Source: Gryllotalpicola protaetiae (lineage in GTDB: Bacteria > Actinomycetota > Actinomycetes > Actinomycetales > Microbacteriaceae). Taken from it: 64,000 bases of DNA. The position numbers were made by a program, and so were the translations under genes. Location of the stretch: NCBI RefSeq assembly GCF_003627055.1, contig NZ_CP032624.1, positions 2,418,001 to 2,482,000 on the forward strand, in the 5' to 3' direction. Shown piece after piece: positions 27,434 through 36,111 of the stretch (position 1 is the first letter of the stretch; each line of letters begins with the position of its first letter). The notes beneath the pieces are model-generated. The model saw only the letters and a list, made by a program, of their open reading frames with translations. It made no database searches and was not told where the DNA came from.

Positions 27434-28779
27434 GTCCGTTTCCGTGGTGGGATGTCACCGGCGACGCACCGATCTGGGTCGCCGTGACGTTCTGGGCGAT
27501 CTATGCGCTGGTCACGCTGATGTTCGTGCAGGCGATCGCGATCGGCGTCTCTGCTGCGCGGCACGCGCTGCGGCATCGCAGGCGGCGCGCCGCGACGGGT
27601 GCAGGCACGCCCAACGCCAACCCCGGCCCCACCGCCGATGACTTCCTCTGGGTGTTCCTCGTGCCCGCGCTCAACGAAGAGGTGACGATCCGCGACAGCG
27701 TGTCGCGACTTGAGCAGGTCGATGTGGCGCATCGCGTCATCGTCGTCATCGACGACGGTTCCGACGACCGCACGGGCGACATCCTCGCGGGCATGAACGT
27801 GCCGGGTCTGCGCGTGCTGACCCGTCGTGCGCCGAATGCGCGCCGCGGCAAGGCCGCCGCCCTCAACGCGGCATATTTCCACGTGCGCGACACCGTGCTG
27901 GCCGAGCCCGAGTTCGCGGCGTTCGACACGGCGCACGTCATCGTCGGCGTCGTCGACGCAGACGGAAGGCTCGACCCCGCCGCCCCGCGCGTGCTCGCGA
28001 CGCGCTTCGCCGACGTGACCGTCGGCGGGGCGCAGGTTCTCGTCAGGATCTACAACCGCAAGCATCCGCTCGCCTGTGCTCAAGATCTGGAGTTCGGGAT
28101 CTTCGGTCACGTCGTCCAGGCCGGGCGCAGCAGCTGGGGGTCGGCGAACATGGGCGGGAACGGCCAGTTCAATCGCCTGGCCGCACTCGAGCAGGTCGCG
28201 ACCGGCGCGGGCCCGTGGCGCGACCGCCTCACCGAAGATCAGGATCTCGGCGTGCGGCTCGTGCAGCACGGGTGGCGCAGCATCCACGAGAACCGGGTGA
28301 CCGTCGAGCAGCAGGGTCTGTCGTCGCTGCGGCGCCTCTACCGGCAGCGCACGCGATGGGCCCAGGGCGCATGGCAGGCGATCGGCCTGTCCGCCTCGGT
28401 GCGACGGATGCCGCACGCCCTCTATGCCCGGCTGGACGCGTTGCTCTACCTGCTCACCCCGATCGTGCAGCTGTTGGTGGCCGCCGACCTCGTCTTCGAT
28501 TTCGGTTACACGCTCATCGAGCACGAGAGCCCACTGGCGGCGCGTCTTCTCATCGCGCTCGTCGTCTTCACGCCGTCGATCGCCGCCGTCTTGCCGGCCG
28601 CGATCGTCGCGGGCGCACGGCGCCGCGGCGTCGTCGGCGTGCTGTGGGGCATCGTCGTGGGGGCCGTGCTGTACCCGATCTACACGTGGCTGCTGGTGCC
28701 GACGCTGTTCCACGCGCTGATCCGGCAGCTGTGCGGTGTGACGAGCTGGACGAAGACCGCGCGCGAGGCGATCGCGTAG
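27430..28779 (+). CDS. Processive family-2 glycosyltransferase, membrane-embedded
   Basis: Likely polymerises and exports a beta-linked amino sugar or related glycan at the membrane. 449 aa: one N-terminal TM (about residues 15-40), GT-A domain with VPALNEEVTI, IDDGSDD, VVDADG (DXD-like), the TEDQD acceptor-site motif and QRTRW (QXXRW), which defines processive cellulose/hyaluronan/PNAG-type synthases; then about four TM helices. GTG 27430 overlaps the epimerase stop. Coupling with a UDP-GlcNAc epimerase suggests that GlcNAc or ManNAc is a substrate (inference). Confidence 0.88.
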   Translation: MSPFPWWDVTGDAPIWVAVTFWAIYALVTLMFVQAIAIGVSAARHALRHRRRRAATGAGTPNANPGPTADDFLWVFLVPALNEEVTIRDSVSRLEQVDVAHRVIVVIDDGSDDRTGDILAGMNVPGLRVLTRRAPNARRGKAAALNAAYFHVRDTVLAEPEFAAFDTAHVIVGVVDADGRLDPAAPRVLATRFADVTVGGAQVLVRIYNRKHPLACAQDLEFGIFGHVVQAGRSSWGSANMGGNGQFNRLAALEQVATGAGPWRDRLTEDQDLGVRLVQHGWRSIHENRVTVEQQGLSSLRRLYRQRTRWAQGAWQAIGLSASVRRMPHALYARLDALLYLLTPIVQLLVAADLVFDFGYTLIEHESPLAARLLIALVVFTPSIAAVLPAAIVAGARRRGVVGVLWGIVVGAVLYPIYTWLLVPTLFHALIRQLCGVTSWTKTAREAIA

Positions 28780-28977
28780 CCCGTGCGCTGTGCGCCGTGC
28801 CCCGAAGTGGGGCGTTTATGACTTCGCTGAGTCGGATTGTGGTCGACGCGCGCGGCGAACGAGACTGGAACGGCTGCGGTCGATGAAGACATCGGCCGCT
28901 TCCGGTCCTCCACACAGTCCGTCAAACGGCCGCTCGCACCTCAGCAACCTGAGTGAACGGATGCCGGGAGGGCCACG

Positions 28978-29238
28978 ATGGCGACGGACGATTCCGCGGC
29001 GCAGCGATATGCGAAGCGGCACTTCGGCAATGCGGCGGCGCAGCCGAAGATCGTCGAGTACTACACGATGCGCGGCTGGCAGCCCGTGTGGGACAGCTCG
29101 CTGCGCCTGAGCCCGGAGGCGTGCGCACTGGTGCGCCAGCGCGGGGGAGTGATGGTCCGCGTCCGCCATCGCTTCCGTACGGTGCAGGTCACGATCTCCC
29201 GCTATCTGGGCGAAGATCGGATGCCGGTCGAGAGGTGA
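28978..29238 (+). CDS. Hypothetical protein, 86 aa
   Basis: No family recognised. ATG 28978 has GGGAGGG about 6 nt upstream. The protein is soluble with no signal peptide: an Ala/Arg-rich start (SAAQRYAKRHFG), a central KIVEYYTMRGWQPVWDSS, then a basic segment VRVRHRFRTVQVTISRYLG. The 198-bp gap before it holds nothing I can identify. Its stop is 4 bp from the convergent SGNH-protein stop. Confidence 0.55.
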   Translation: MATDDSAAQRYAKRHFGNAAAQPKIVEYYTMRGWQPVWDSSLRLSPEACALVRQRGGVMVRVRHRFRTVQVTISRYLGEDRMPVER

Positions 29239-29242
29239 CGCG

Positions 29243-30058
29243 TCAGCCGGCGCTCGGAGGAGGCAGCGCCTTCTCGATCGCCGCCGCCAATGCGGCGTAG
29301 CCGGCGTCGTTCGGCAGAACGCTGCCGGCGGTGATGAACTCCGGGTGGTCGCGCAGCGGTTCGCCGATGTCGAGATAGCTCGCGCCGTGCGCCCTCGCCG
29401 CGGTCTGCACGGCCTGCTGCACGACGCCGAGCGCTGCCTGACCGTGGCTGCTGTCCCAGACGGGCGAGACCGCATAGACGGTCGCCGCGGGCACTGCGGC
29501 GGCGAGCTGCGTGAAGAAGTCAGTCGCGGCGGCGGCCGTGGAAGCGGCGCTGGGCACGTCGTTGCGGCCGCCGGTCACGATGACGATGTCGGGCGAAGCG
29601 GCGACGATCTGAGGAATGAGCCCGGCGTAGTTCGTTCCGCACGACCCTTTGGCGACATAGCCGGCGAGGGCGCACGAGACCACGTCGACCTTCCACCCCT
29701 CGGCGGCGCCGACGAGGGCGGGGAAGCCGTGTGCGGCGTCGGTGGCGTCGTCGGAGTGCGCATAGCCGTCGCCGACGAAGACGACGCGGGCAGGGTGATC
29801 GGATGCCGGAGCAGAGCGTGTCGGCGCGGGGCTCGACGCCGTGGCGGCCGGGCTCGTCGACGGTGCGACCGCGGGGGTGCTCTCAGCCGACGACAGCGTC
29901 GGCGGCGTGTAGCCGGCGGCCACGGCCGACAGGTTGCCGCCGCTGTTCTTGGTGAGCGCGAAGACGGCGACAGCGACCGCGGCGACGAGCAACACGGCGA
30001 CGCCGACGTAGGTGAGTACACCGGTACCGCCGACGGGGCGTTGAGGGTTCCGGGGCAC
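29243..30058 (-). CDS. SGNH/GDSL-hydrolase-like protein with degenerate active site
   Basis: Membrane-anchored extracellular protein. 271 aa: TM at about 15-36, a Ser/Thr/Pro/Ala linker to about 88, then an SGNH fold. Block III GGRND is intact, but block I reads VFVGDGYAHS where GDSxS is expected and block V reads VLPNDAGYAAL where the catalytic His of DxxHPN is replaced by Leu. Nucleophile and base are therefore both missing or displaced. It may be a carbohydrate-binding pseudoenzyme or use alternative residues. GTG 30058 lies 6 nt after TAGGGT, a leaderless start. Confidence 0.75.
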   Translation of the reverse strand: MPRNPQRPVGGTGVLTYVGVAVLLVAAVAVAVFALTKNSGGNLSAVAAGYTPPTLSSAESTPAVAPSTSPAATASSPAPTRSAPASDHPARVVFVGDGYAHSDDATDAAHGFPALVGAAEGWKVDVVSCALAGYVAKGSCGTNYAGLIPQIVAASPDIVIVTGGRNDVPSAASTAAAATDFFTQLAAAVPAATVYAVSPVWDSSHGQAALGVVQQAVQTAARAHGASYLDIGEPLRDHPEFITAGSVLPNDAGYAALAAAIEKALPPPSAG

Positions 30059-30064
30059 TTATCG

Positions 30065-30070
30065 ACCCTA
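30065..30070 (-). promoter_or_regulatory. -10 box (TAGGGT) for the SGNH-like protein
   Basis: Minus-strand TAGGGT, then 6 nt, then GTG 30058. Leaderless layout. Confidence 0.45.
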
Positions 30071-30147
30071 TGAGCGAGCCCGGTGCGGGCGGCGGGTGTA
30101 CGTGGCCCCATTTGTAGGGGCCGCGCGGCGGCGGGTGCGGGGCGAAG

Positions 30148-30819
30148 TCACCACGGCCAGGTGATCAACGCCGCGAGCCCGTTGAAGACGGCGTGCCCGA
30201 CGATGGCGGGCGCGAGCCGCTTCGTCTGCTGGGTGACGTAGCCGGCGAGCAGCGCGAAGACGAGCAGGGTGACGATCAGCGTCCACGACCAGCCGTCGGC
30301 GATGGTGTGCACGACCGTGAAGATGACCGCGGTGATGATGAGCGCGCCCCACGGCCGAAGGAAGCGGCCGAGCGACCCCTGCAGCAGCCCGCGGAAGAAC
30401 GGCTCTTCGATGAGCGGCGCGATGACCACGGGCGCGATGACCGAGGTGAAGACATAGACCCCGCCGACGCTGCCCAGAATGATGTCGCTGGCAGGCATTC
30501 TTCCCGTGGCGAAGAACTGGATGATGATGCCGACGGCGCGGCCGACGACGCCGATCATGAGGCCGAGGTAGATGTCGATGGCACGGAACCCGAGGAACTT
30601 CCGCCAGAAGACGACCGTCGCGATCAGTGCGATGACGAGCGGCCCCCAGGTCAGCAGATAGGTCGACGTGAGCATCACGGGGTACGACACCTTGTAGCGC
30701 CAGGCCGGGAACGTCAACGCGAGCACCACGGCGACGATGAGCGCGCCGATCGCCCATGCCAGCGCGACGGTCGCCCGCGGTGTGGCGTTGCTGGCAGCGG
30801 CTCGAGGCGTGTCAGTCAT
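30148..30819 (-). CDS. CPBP-family intramembrane metalloprotease
   Basis: Integral membrane protein of the CAAX-protease/bacteriocin-processing (Abi) family; substrate unknown. 223 aa, about six to seven TM helices. The three active-site motifs are intact: EEPFFRG (EExxxR), VIFTVVH (FxxxH) and GHAVFN (HxxxN). ATG 30819 lies 6 nt after TAGCGT, so the mRNA is probably leaderless. It is the last gene before the polysaccharide locus. Confidence 0.9.
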   Translation of the reverse strand: MTDTPRAAASNATPRATVALAWAIGALIVAVVLALTFPAWRYKVSYPVMLTSTYLLTWGPLVIALIATVVFWRKFLGFRAIDIYLGLMIGVVGRAVGIIIQFFATGRMPASDIILGSVGGVYVFTSVIAPVVIAPLIEEPFFRGLLQGSLGRFLRPWGALIITAVIFTVVHTIADGWSWTLIVTLLVFALLAGYVTQQTKRLAPAIVGHAVFNGLAALITWPW

Positions 30820-30825
30820 GCCCCA

Positions 30826-30831
30826 ACGCTA
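30826..30831 (-). promoter_or_regulatory. -10 box (TAGCGT) for the CPBP protease
   Basis: Minus-strand TAGCGT followed by 6 nt and ATG 30819. Adjacent to dispersed repeat copy C. Confidence 0.45.
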
Positions 30832-30839
30832 GAGCCGAC

Positions 30840-30880
30840 CCACCCGTTGAGGAGCGCGCGCCAGCGCGCGTCTCGAAACG
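30840..30880 (+). repeat. Dispersed hairpin repeat, copy C (best preserved)
   Basis: CCGTTGAGGAGCGCGCGCCAGCGCGCGTCTCGAAAC can fold with GAG-CGCGCGC pairing to GCGCGCG-(T)-CTC. Copies A (4163-4201) and B (14606-14650) share its flanks. All three lie between genes. Confidence 0.65.
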
Positions 30881-30982
30881 AGCACCTGACCCCAACCCCC
30901 GCCCCGCGCCGGAATTCAGCCGGGCTGTGGCATCATGGCGCCGTAGGTGCGTTCGGGGCGCACCGTTCTCAAAGGCAGGTCT

Positions 30983-32458
30983 GTGGAACTCAGCGACTAC
31001 ATCCGCGTCCTCCGCAAGGGGTGGCTGCTCATCGTCGTCTTCGTCGTGCTCGGCGTGGGCGCGGCGGCCGCGTACTCGGCGACGCGCAGCCCGATCTACA
31101 CCGCGAACTCGAAAGTGTTCGTGAGCACGCAGACAGGGAACAACGCGAACGATCTGCTGCAGGGCCAGAACTACTCGCAAGATCGCATCACCTCGTACGC
31201 CGGCCTCGTTTCGACGCCGGCAGTGCTGCAGCCCGTGATCGTCGGCCTGCACCTCGACATGACGGCGGGTCAGCTGTCGAAGCAGATCAGCGCGTCGGCG
31301 CCGCTCAACACCACGCTGCTCGAGATCACCGCGACCGATACCGACCCGAAGCGCGCGGCAGATCTTGCCAACGCAACGGCCGAGAGCCTGGGCAACGTGG
31401 TGCAGGCGCTTGAGACGACGGATGCCGACCAGAACGTCTCGCCCGTCAAGCTCAGCCGCGTGCAAGACGCAGTGGTGCCGCTCTCGCCCAGCAGCCCCAA
31501 CATCCCGCTGAACATCGCGCTGGGCCTTCTCGTGGGCCTCGCCATCGGAGTGGCGGTTGCGGTTCTGCGGGAGACGCTCGACACCCGCATTCGCACCGAG
31601 CACGACATCGAGGCGATCAGCCCGGCGCCGATCGTCGGTGGCATCACCTTCGACCCGAAGGCGCCGTCGCGCCCGCTCGTGGTCGCCGACGACCCGTTCT
31701 CAAATCGTGCGGAGGCTTTCCGCACCCTGCGTACGAACCTGCAGTTCCTCAACATCGGCGAGGACGCCGAGATCATCACCGATGGCGAACCGGTCGGCCG
31801 AACCCGAGGGCGCAGCTTCGTCATGACGAGCTCTCTCGCGCAAGAGGGCAAGAGCACGACCACGGCGAATCTCGGCCTGGCGCTCGCCAGCACCTCGAGC
31901 AACATCCTTGTCGTCGACGCCGACCTGCGCCGGCCGAAGCTCGCGAGCTATCTCGGTCTCGAAGGCGCGGCGGGCCTCACGGATGTGCTGCTGGGCAAGG
32001 TCGAGCTCGCCGACGTCGTGCAGCGCTGGGGCAAGTCGAACCTCTACGTGCTGCCCGCGGGTCGCGTTCCCCCGAACCCGAGCGAGTTGCTCGGCAGCAA
32101 GCGCATGGCGAAGCTCGTCGAGATGCTCGAGGAGCAGTTCGACTACGTGCTCTACGACGCCCCGCCCCTGCTGCCCGTGACCGACGCTGCGGTGCTCAGC
32201 AAGATCACGACGGGCTCGCTCGTCATCGTCGCGGCCGGTCGCACACACAAGAGCCAGCTGCGCTCGGCCGTCGCCTCCATCGAGCAGGTGGGCGCGAGCG
32301 TCGGCGGCATCGTGATGACGATGGTGCCGACGAAGGGCCCCGATGCGTACGCCTACGGTCGTTACGGCTATGGCTACTACGGCGAGGAGCAGGCCGACGG
32401 CCGCGGCAAGAAGAAGCGCTCGCGTGCCGAGAAGAAGGCCGAAGCAGCGCGCGCATGA
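30983..32458 (+). CDS. Bacterial tyrosine kinase / polysaccharide co-polymerase (Wzc/CapAB type)
   Basis: Regulates chain length and export of the exopolysaccharide at the membrane. 491 aa: Wzz domain with TM1 (about 14-32) and TM2 (about 174-194), then a cytosolic BY-kinase with Walker A SSLAQEGKST (283-292), Walker A' ILVVDAD (308-314) and Walker B VLYDAPP. The C-terminus has the Tyr cluster YAYGRYGYGYYG, the autophosphorylation site in this family, followed by a Lys/Arg-rich tail. Sensor and kinase are fused in one chain. GTG 30983 has AAAGGCAGG upstream. ATGA overlap with the phosphatase gene makes a matched kinase-phosphatase pair. Confidence 0.93.
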   Translation: MELSDYIRVLRKGWLLIVVFVVLGVGAAAAYSATRSPIYTANSKVFVSTQTGNNANDLLQGQNYSQDRITSYAGLVSTPAVLQPVIVGLHLDMTAGQLSKQISASAPLNTTLLEITATDTDPKRAADLANATAESLGNVVQALETTDADQNVSPVKLSRVQDAVVPLSPSSPNIPLNIALGLLVGLAIGVAVAVLRETLDTRIRTEHDIEAISPAPIVGGITFDPKAPSRPLVVADDPFSNRAEAFRTLRTNLQFLNIGEDAEIITDGEPVGRTRGRSFVMTSSLAQEGKSTTTANLGLALASTSSNILVVDADLRRPKLASYLGLEGAAGLTDVLLGKVELADVVQRWGKSNLYVLPAGRVPPNPSELLGSKRMAKLVEMLEEQFDYVLYDAPPLLPVTDAAVLSKITTGSLVIVAAGRTHKSQLRSAVASIEQVGASVGGIVMTMVPTKGPDAYAYGRYGYGYYGEEQADGRGKKKRSRAEKKAEAARA

Positions 32459-33105
32459 CTGAGACGAGCGGATTTCGCATCCTCGCGATCTGCTCGGGGA
32501 ATGTTTGCCGGTCGCCCCTGGTCGAGCTTCTTCTTCGGCACCGGCTTGCTGATCGGCCAGATTTCGTGATCGAGGGTGCAGGCATGATCGCGCGCCCGGG
32601 CGACCAGATGACGGTCGAGATGATCCGCGTCGCCGGACGCTACGGCGTCGGAGAAAGGGACGCTTGCGACCACCGTGCGCGCCGACTCGATGTGGCGACT
32701 GTGGCACGCGCCGACTTGGTCCTCGGCCTCGCTCGCGACCACCGGGCCAAGGCCGTGCAAATGCAGCCGAGCGCCGTGCGGCGCGCGTTCACATTGACCG
32801 AATTCGCGCGGCTCGTCGAAGGGGCCGCGAGGGAGAGGACGACCGAATTCACGCCGGCTGAGCTCGTAGCCGAGGCAACCGCCCGTCGCGGTCTCGACCC
32901 GCAGCGCGACCGGAACCGCGATGACATCGAGGATCCGATCGGGCTGCCGCAGGCGGTTTACGACGAGGTCGGGCGAAAGATCGCGGGTGCCGTTGACACG
33001 ATCGCCTATGCATTAGGACGCACGCGCGCCGGGGAGTCTGGACGAGGGCCCGGCGAGCCCAGTTCTGGGGGGCCGTCGCTGACATTCTCCTTTCGTCCTG
33101 TTTGA
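32455..33105 (+). CDS. Low-molecular-weight protein-tyrosine phosphatase (Wzb type)
   Basis: Expected to dephosphorylate the BY-kinase encoded just upstream. 216 aa, with the P-loop CSGNVCRSP (C13-R19) and the general-acid Asp in DIEDP (157-161). It is longer than the usual 150-180 aa because of a middle insertion (about 105-150) and a Gly/Ser/Arg-rich C-terminal tail. The start overlaps the kinase stop by 4 bp. GC content begins to fall shortly after this gene. Confidence 0.9.
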   Translation: MTETSGFRILAICSGNVCRSPLVELLLRHRLADRPDFVIEGAGMIARPGDQMTVEMIRVAGRYGVGERDACDHRARRLDVATVARADLVLGLARDHRAKAVQMQPSAVRRAFTLTEFARLVEGAARERTTEFTPAELVAEATARRGLDPQRDRNRDDIEDPIGLPQAVYDEVGRKIAGAVDTIAYALGRTRAGESGRGPGEPSSGGPSLTFSFRPV

Positions 33106-33263
33106 TCTCGTTGCTATGAGCAACAGAAAGACCATGATCAGAGCGACTTTCTGGAGCGGCTCGGTCATTGATCTCAGACCGCAGAGCTTGGCTGACTATC
33201 GCAGGTGTCGTCGCAGGCTCTTCGGATGTGACCTAGGCTTTTCTCATCGGGAGGGGGCCGACT

Positions 33264-34796
33264 GTGCTCTTCCGTGGTGACCGACGACACGAAAGTGAAA
33301 CCGAAATGGCTGACCACACCCTGGTCGGCGTTCCTTCCATAGCGCCGACTCGCAGCGTTGGAAATTGGCGAAAGAGCTATGCACTTCGCCTTACGATCAC
33401 TGATGCCCTTGTGCTGGCGTGGGTCGTCTTCGGGACACAAATTTTGTGGCTCGGCATCGACAGTGACGTCATCGCGAAGGCCAACGGCTTCCCGTACCTG
33501 GATGGCATCAGCTATTCAGCAGTGTCGCTTGTAATTGTTGCGATTTGGCTTGCCGCGCTTGGACTCGACGACACCCGCAGCGCGCGCACCATCGGCACGG
33601 GGAGTACCGAGTACACACGCCTGGTCAGCGTTTCGGTGAGGCTTTTTGGGCTAATCGCGATCGCTGCCTTCTTGCTGAAGCTTGATCTTGCGCGCGGTTA
33701 TGTCCTTATCGCGTTTCCTGTCGGCACGCTGGTTCTGCTCGCAACGAGGTGGATGTGGCGACAGTGGCTTCGCGTGAGACGAAGCGACGGGGAGTATTCA
33801 TCGAGGGTGCTTCTTGTTGGCTCTGCCGCGTCGATGGTCCAGACTGCTGTGGAACTTGCCCGCTGGCCGGACGCAGGTTATCGCGTCGTCGGTGCGTGCT
33901 TGCCGCAGCCGTCTGGCTTTGCCGAATTGCAGCGCCTATCCATTCCCGTCGTCGGGTCCATTGACGCTATTGCCGAAGTGATGACGAAGCTCGACGCTGA
34001 CACCGTCATTATTACGGGAGGCGATGAGCTCACCAACGATCGAGTGCGTCGAATTAGTTGGGAACTTGAGCCCGGAAAGAAACATCTAGTTGTTGCTCCG
34101 AGCATCATTGACGTCGGTGGCCCCCGCATCCATACGCGCCCGGTTGCCGGTTTGCCCTTGATTCACGTAGAGACGCCGCGTTACGGCGGAGCCAAACTGG
34201 TGGCCAAGCGCGTCTTTGACATCGCGACTGCGAGCCTGGTTATCGGTTTGATGTCCCCTGTGCTTGCTTCCGTCGCGCTCGCCGTGAAGTTCAGCTCTCC
34301 GGGCCCGATTCTGTTCAGGCAGGAGCGCATTGGCCTCAATGGTGAGGCGTTCAAAATGCTGAAATTTCGTTCGATGATTCAAGACGCAGAAGCGAGGTTC
34401 GCCGCTCTGGAAACGCAACAGCGTGATGCAGGCAATGCGGTGCTTTTTAAGCTTAAGGACGATCCGCGAATAACAAAGGTGGGAAAGGTGCTTCGGCGAT
34501 ATAGCCTCGATGAACTCCCCCAACTATTCAATGTTATCAACGGCACCATGAGCCTCGTTGGTCCGCGCCCGTCTTTGGCTCGAGAATTGGCCCAGTATGA
34601 CGAACATGCGCATAGGCGCTTCTTGGTGAAACCCGGGATCACGGGGTTGTGGCAAGTGAGCGGGCGTTCAAACTTGTCTTGGGAAGAATCTGTGCGGCTC
34701 GATCTCTATTATGTGGAGAATTGGTCAATTACCGGAGATCTTAATATCTTGTGGCGGACAGCCCGAGCAGTCGTTGCGAGTGAGGGGGCGTATTGA
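33264..34796 (+). CDS. Polyprenyl-phosphate sugar-1-phosphate transferase (initiating enzyme)
   Basis: Starts repeat-unit synthesis by moving a hexose-1-phosphate to undecaprenyl phosphate in the membrane. 510 aa: about four N-terminal TM helices, a CoA-binding-like central domain, TM5 (IATASLVIGLMSPVL) and the catalytic domain with GPILFRQERIGLNGEAFKM, KFRSM, LPQLFNVINGTMSLVGPRPS and GITGLWQVSGRS. GTG 33264 has an excellent GGGAGGGGG 6 nt upstream; ATG 33306 is an alternative. First gene of the lower-GC island. A TTGA overlap joins it to the next gene. Confidence 0.93.
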   Translation: MLFRGDRRHESETEMADHTLVGVPSIAPTRSVGNWRKSYALRLTITDALVLAWVVFGTQILWLGIDSDVIAKANGFPYLDGISYSAVSLVIVAIWLAALGLDDTRSARTIGTGSTEYTRLVSVSVRLFGLIAIAAFLLKLDLARGYVLIAFPVGTLVLLATRWMWRQWLRVRRSDGEYSSRVLLVGSAASMVQTAVELARWPDAGYRVVGACLPQPSGFAELQRLSIPVVGSIDAIAEVMTKLDADTVIITGGDELTNDRVRRISWELEPGKKHLVVAPSIIDVGGPRIHTRPVAGLPLIHVETPRYGGAKLVAKRVFDIATASLVIGLMSPVLASVALAVKFSSPGPILFRQERIGLNGEAFKMLKFRSMIQDAEARFAALETQQRDAGNAVLFKLKDDPRITKVGKVLRRYSLDELPQLFNVINGTMSLVGPRPSLARELAQYDEHAHRRFLVKPGITGLWQVSGRSNLSWEESVRLDLYYVENWSITGDLNILWRTARAVVASEGAY

Positions 34797-35959
34797 AATC
34801 GAAAGTAGTTGTCTCTAGCACCGGCCGGCAAACTAAGCAGGACCCGCAACTCACCATTCTTCATGTCACCGAGTCTTTTGGTGGTGGCGTCGCGGCTGCA
34901 ATACGGGATTACGTGCAGAGCGTGCCCATGGCCAATCATGTTCTCGTTTATGCGACGCGGGCGGATGCGCCAATACGCGGCGCGGATCTCGAAGGGTTTT
35001 CTACTGTAATTGAACTGCCTCGCGGTCACGCCCGAAGAGTTCTCACCATCCGCAAAATGATCAAACGGTTTAGTGACGTCACTGTACATGCCCACTCCAG
35101 TCTTGGAGGCTTGTATGCGCGATTCGCAATGCCTAAGTCTACTAGTCGACGAATCGTCTACACGCCGCATTGCTATGCGTTTGAACGGGCGGACCTACCG
35201 GCTCTCGTGCGGGCCTTGTATTGGTCAGCTGAATGGATCCTGTCGTTTAACACGACCGTTTTTGCTGCGTGTTCGCCGAGGGAAGCAGAATTATCGAGTT
35301 GGCTAGGGTCGCGAGGGCGAGTTGAATACGTCCCGAATATCTATCCCCGCGATTCGATACTCGAACTCCATGAGGGGCCGCGCCGGTCGGGGCCGAGGCT
35401 CCGTCTGGTGGGTGCGGGCCGGATTGCCGCTCAGAAGGACCCGGGCTTTTTTGCGGCGAGTGTCGAGGCTTTGCGTCGAAAAGGATTTAACGTCGAGGCA
35501 CGGTGGATCGGCGACGGCCCTCCCGTTTGGCGGAAGGAGTTGGAAGGCGCGGGAGTAGATATCCTCGGGTGGCTCGACCGTGAGGATGTCTTCACCGCGC
35601 TTGCGGAATCGGACATTTACATACATTCCGCCGCATGGGAAGGCTTTCCGATCGGTTTGCTTGAGGCGGACGCTGCCGGCTTACCGGTTATAGTCCGGTC
35701 GGCGGCGTGGAACCGCGGACTAAGAATCCCAAACGCGATTGTGCAGCCGACTGACATAGTTGGGTGCGTCAGGAAGCTGATGTCATCCAGCGATCGGTTG
35801 GTGGCGCTAGAACGGCAGAGGAACATATTTGCTGGGCATACCGCTGATAAGTTGAGGGTGGCTCTCGCAAGAGTGTACGAGACAGAGCGCTTTCAACTGC
35901 GACATGATCGCCCAAGTCTGGAGCCTGTTGATGAAGCCGCGGGCTCACCGCTCGCTTAG
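34793..35959 (+). CDS. Glycosyltransferase, GT4 family
   Basis: Cytosolic or membrane-associated transferase adding a sugar to the lipid-linked repeat unit. 388 aa, GT-B fold: N-terminal ILHVTESFGGGVAAAIRDYV, C-terminal RLVGAGRIAAQKDP, WIGDGP, and the EGFPIGLLEADAAGLPVI block (EX7E-like). The TTG start at 34793 overlaps the previous stop (TTGA), with GAGGGGG upstream. The donor and linkage cannot be inferred. Low-GC, mixed codon use compared with the housekeeping genes. Confidence 0.85.
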   Translation: MKSKVVVSSTGRQTKQDPQLTILHVTESFGGGVAAAIRDYVQSVPMANHVLVYATRADAPIRGADLEGFSTVIELPRGHARRVLTIRKMIKRFSDVTVHAHSSLGGLYARFAMPKSTSRRIVYTPHCYAFERADLPALVRALYWSAEWILSFNTTVFAACSPREAELSSWLGSRGRVEYVPNIYPRDSILELHEGPRRSGPRLRLVGAGRIAAQKDPGFFAASVEALRRKGFNVEARWIGDGPPVWRKELEGAGVDILGWLDREDVFTALAESDIYIHSAAWEGFPIGLLEADAAGLPVIVRSAAWNRGLRIPNAIVQPTDIVGCVRKLMSSSDRLVALERQRNIFAGHTADKLRVALARVYETERFQLRHDRPSLEPVDEAAGSPLA

Positions 35960-36075
35960 TCAGAATGCAAGAGCAATGGGTGTACGACCCTTGTCTTCCC
36001 TACCAGAGGGCCGCGCTAAATGAACGGCACCTGAAAGGTCAATTGTCAACCCGCCCGGAGCCTATGGAGGAGAAC

Positions 36076-36111
36076 ATGGACGCTGTTTTTTATGTGGGTG
36101 TGGACGCATGA
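36076..36111 (+). CDS. 11-aa leader ORF coupled to the pyruvyltransferase gene
   Basis: ATG 36076 has the strongest Shine-Dalgarno of the neighbourhood, GGAGGAGA (36067-36074). It encodes MDAVFYVGVDA and stops at TGA 36109-36111, overlapping the next ATG (36108) as ATGA. The downstream gene has no good ribosome site of its own. Seen: site, frame, overlap. Inferred: a leader that delivers ribosomes to the next gene. It also contains T6, so slippage is an alternative. Confidence 0.45.
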   Translation: MDAVFYVGVDA

